A DNA stretch of 64,000 nt from contig RCSZ01000003.1 of the NCBI GenBank assembly GCA_014898425.1, forward strand, positions 2,604,001-2,668,000, in the 5' to 3' direction. This document shows positions 63,311-64,000 of the stretch, piece by piece (position 1 is the first letter of the stretch; each line of letters starts with the position of its first letter). Both the position numbers and the translations under genes were made by a program. The notes under the pieces are model-generated. The model was not told the DNA's origin, searched no databases, and was given only the letters and a program-made list of their open reading frames with translations. The stretch comes from Botryotinia globosa. Its lineage: Eukaryota; Ascomycota; Leotiomycetes; Helotiales; Sclerotiniaceae.

Positions 63311-64000
63311 AGGTTTATCTCCTTAATAATCTTGTCGCTTGTAAGGGCCGAAGGTATATAAACAAAAAAAAAGAGAATCTTGTTTAGTGAAACTTGATTC
63401 TAATGATTTTATCGATTATAATGATTTTTTGATTTTTTTCATATTGTAATTATAATATAAATCCTTAGAGTTTTCTTAATAAAAATTTTTAAATTAGATT
63501 ATTTCAATTAGAACGAATTGAATAGGAAGAAAAGAAAAGTAATAATTATATAAAAGAAGTTAAGAGTTCTTAAATAATATAATTTTTATAATATTAATTT
63601 GAAAACTAAGGGTTTTTCAAAGAATTGAAGTTTAAATAGTATAATAATTAAAGTTTATATAATCAATCAAAAGAGGATTATATTAAATATAATAGATTTA
63701 ATATTAATAGAAATTATTTTAATATTATAGTTTTCATGGTTTAGTAGTATAATTATTGATTTGATGTGATTTGATTTCTAAAAATCTACATAAAATTGTA
63801 AAATCTGAATAAAATTGAGAAATCTGCATAAAATTAAAAAGTCTGAATAAAATTAGAAAATCTGAATAAAATTAAAAAATCTAAATGAAATTATAAAAAA
63901 AGCAATATAATGAAGTAAACCGACTTTGCCTGCAAGCCTTCAATATAATTTCTTTTTTAGATTTTTATAATTATAAATATAACTATATAACACTTCCTCA
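63311..64000 (-). repeat. Dispersed repeat Y, copy D (reverse, cut by the window end)
   Basis: Reverse complement of the Y body. It opens with AGGTTTATCTCCTTAATAAT (the reverse of the Y end), continues through CTTGTTTAGTGAAACTTGAT near 63,376 and reaches GTAAACCGACTTTGCCTGCA near 63,916. The GC-rich core would lie just beyond 64,000. An imperfect tandem array of about 20 bp (AAAATCTGAATAAAATT) lies at 63,783-63,893. Confidence 0.6.

Larger units (their letters stand above)
22184..64000. other. AT-rich block of RIP-mutated, nested transposons
   Basis: From 22,184 to the end the DNA is overwhelmingly A/T, lacks long ATG-initiated reading frames and consists of repeats that differ mainly by C-to-T and G-to-A changes. 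Known: RIP in ascomycetes does this to duplicated DNA and creates heterochromatic AT isochores. The block is described element by element below. Parts I could not assign are 23,571-25,170, 26,032-26,782, 28,988-29,351, 29,813-30,535 and 59,214-63,310; these show only AT-rich decayed sequence. Confidence 0.85.

Overview
The window reads as genomic DNA of a filamentous ascomycete (Pezizomycotina). A leotiomycete such as Botrytis, Sclerotinia or Monilinia is my inference, not proven here. Supporting signs are genes with one to three short introns (about 46-185 bp, donors such as GTAAGT/GTATGT/GTGGGT, branch sites such as CTAAC/CTGAC, acceptors CAG/TAG). The families are typically fungal: a UPF0658 Golgi protein, an Hsp31-like DJ-1 protein, a CAP20/perilipin-like protein and a Cdc1/Ted1 phosphoesterase. 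The DNA has two compartments, a gene-bearing part of ordinary composition and an extremely A+T-rich part made of mutated transposons, as expected from repeat-induced point mutation (RIP).

Positions 1-22,183 are the gene part. In order they hold a pyrimidine-rich, completely ATG-free leader followed by the UPF0658 gene (+, about 949-2235), then about 6 kb with no gene I can support. Next come the Hsp31/DJ-1-like gene (-, 8367-9263), the CAP20/perilipin-like gene (-, 10536-11138), and a microsatellite-rich intergenic stretch. A small uncharacterised gene follows (-, 13757-14353), then the Ted1/Cdc1-like metallophosphoesterase (-, 16420-18159). That gene diverges from a glycine-rich-domain (DUF1399) protein gene (+, 19233-21916). 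These genes do not form an obvious pathway. They look like ordinary dispersed housekeeping and stress genes (Golgi membrane, stress or glyoxalase function, lipid droplets, GPI-anchor remodelling).

Positions 22,184-64,000 form an AT-rich block that begins exactly at a transposon terminal repeat, 267 bp after the last stop codon. It can be resolved into nested elements. (1) Fot1/pogo-like elements have TA target duplications and long inverted arms (22,184-23,568; a half copy ending at 29,810; a short copy at 40,006-40,708). (2) A 568-bp miniature LTR element (TRIM-like) has two 123-bp LTRs and sits inside the first of these. (3) A family I call X, a 6.1-kb element with inverted ends that begin in TAG/TAA repeats, is present in at least six full or partial copies. 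(4) A complete 5.94-kb Ty1/copia element (48,157-54,092) has two 235-bp LTRs and a perfect 5-bp duplication. It is inserted in an X copy, and its integrase and RNase H remain readable although ruined by G-to-A changes. (5) A dispersed repeat Y has four copies and carries a GC-rich hairpin core that escaped decay. (6) Two MITE-like elements are present, one with Harbinger-like ends. No intact coding gene is visible in this block. Several 8-18-bp minisatellites are also present.

The best candidates for something undescribed are family X, the TRIM-like element, the Y family with its surviving core and promoter-like array, and the AUG-free leader with an apparent GUG start on the UPF0658 gene.
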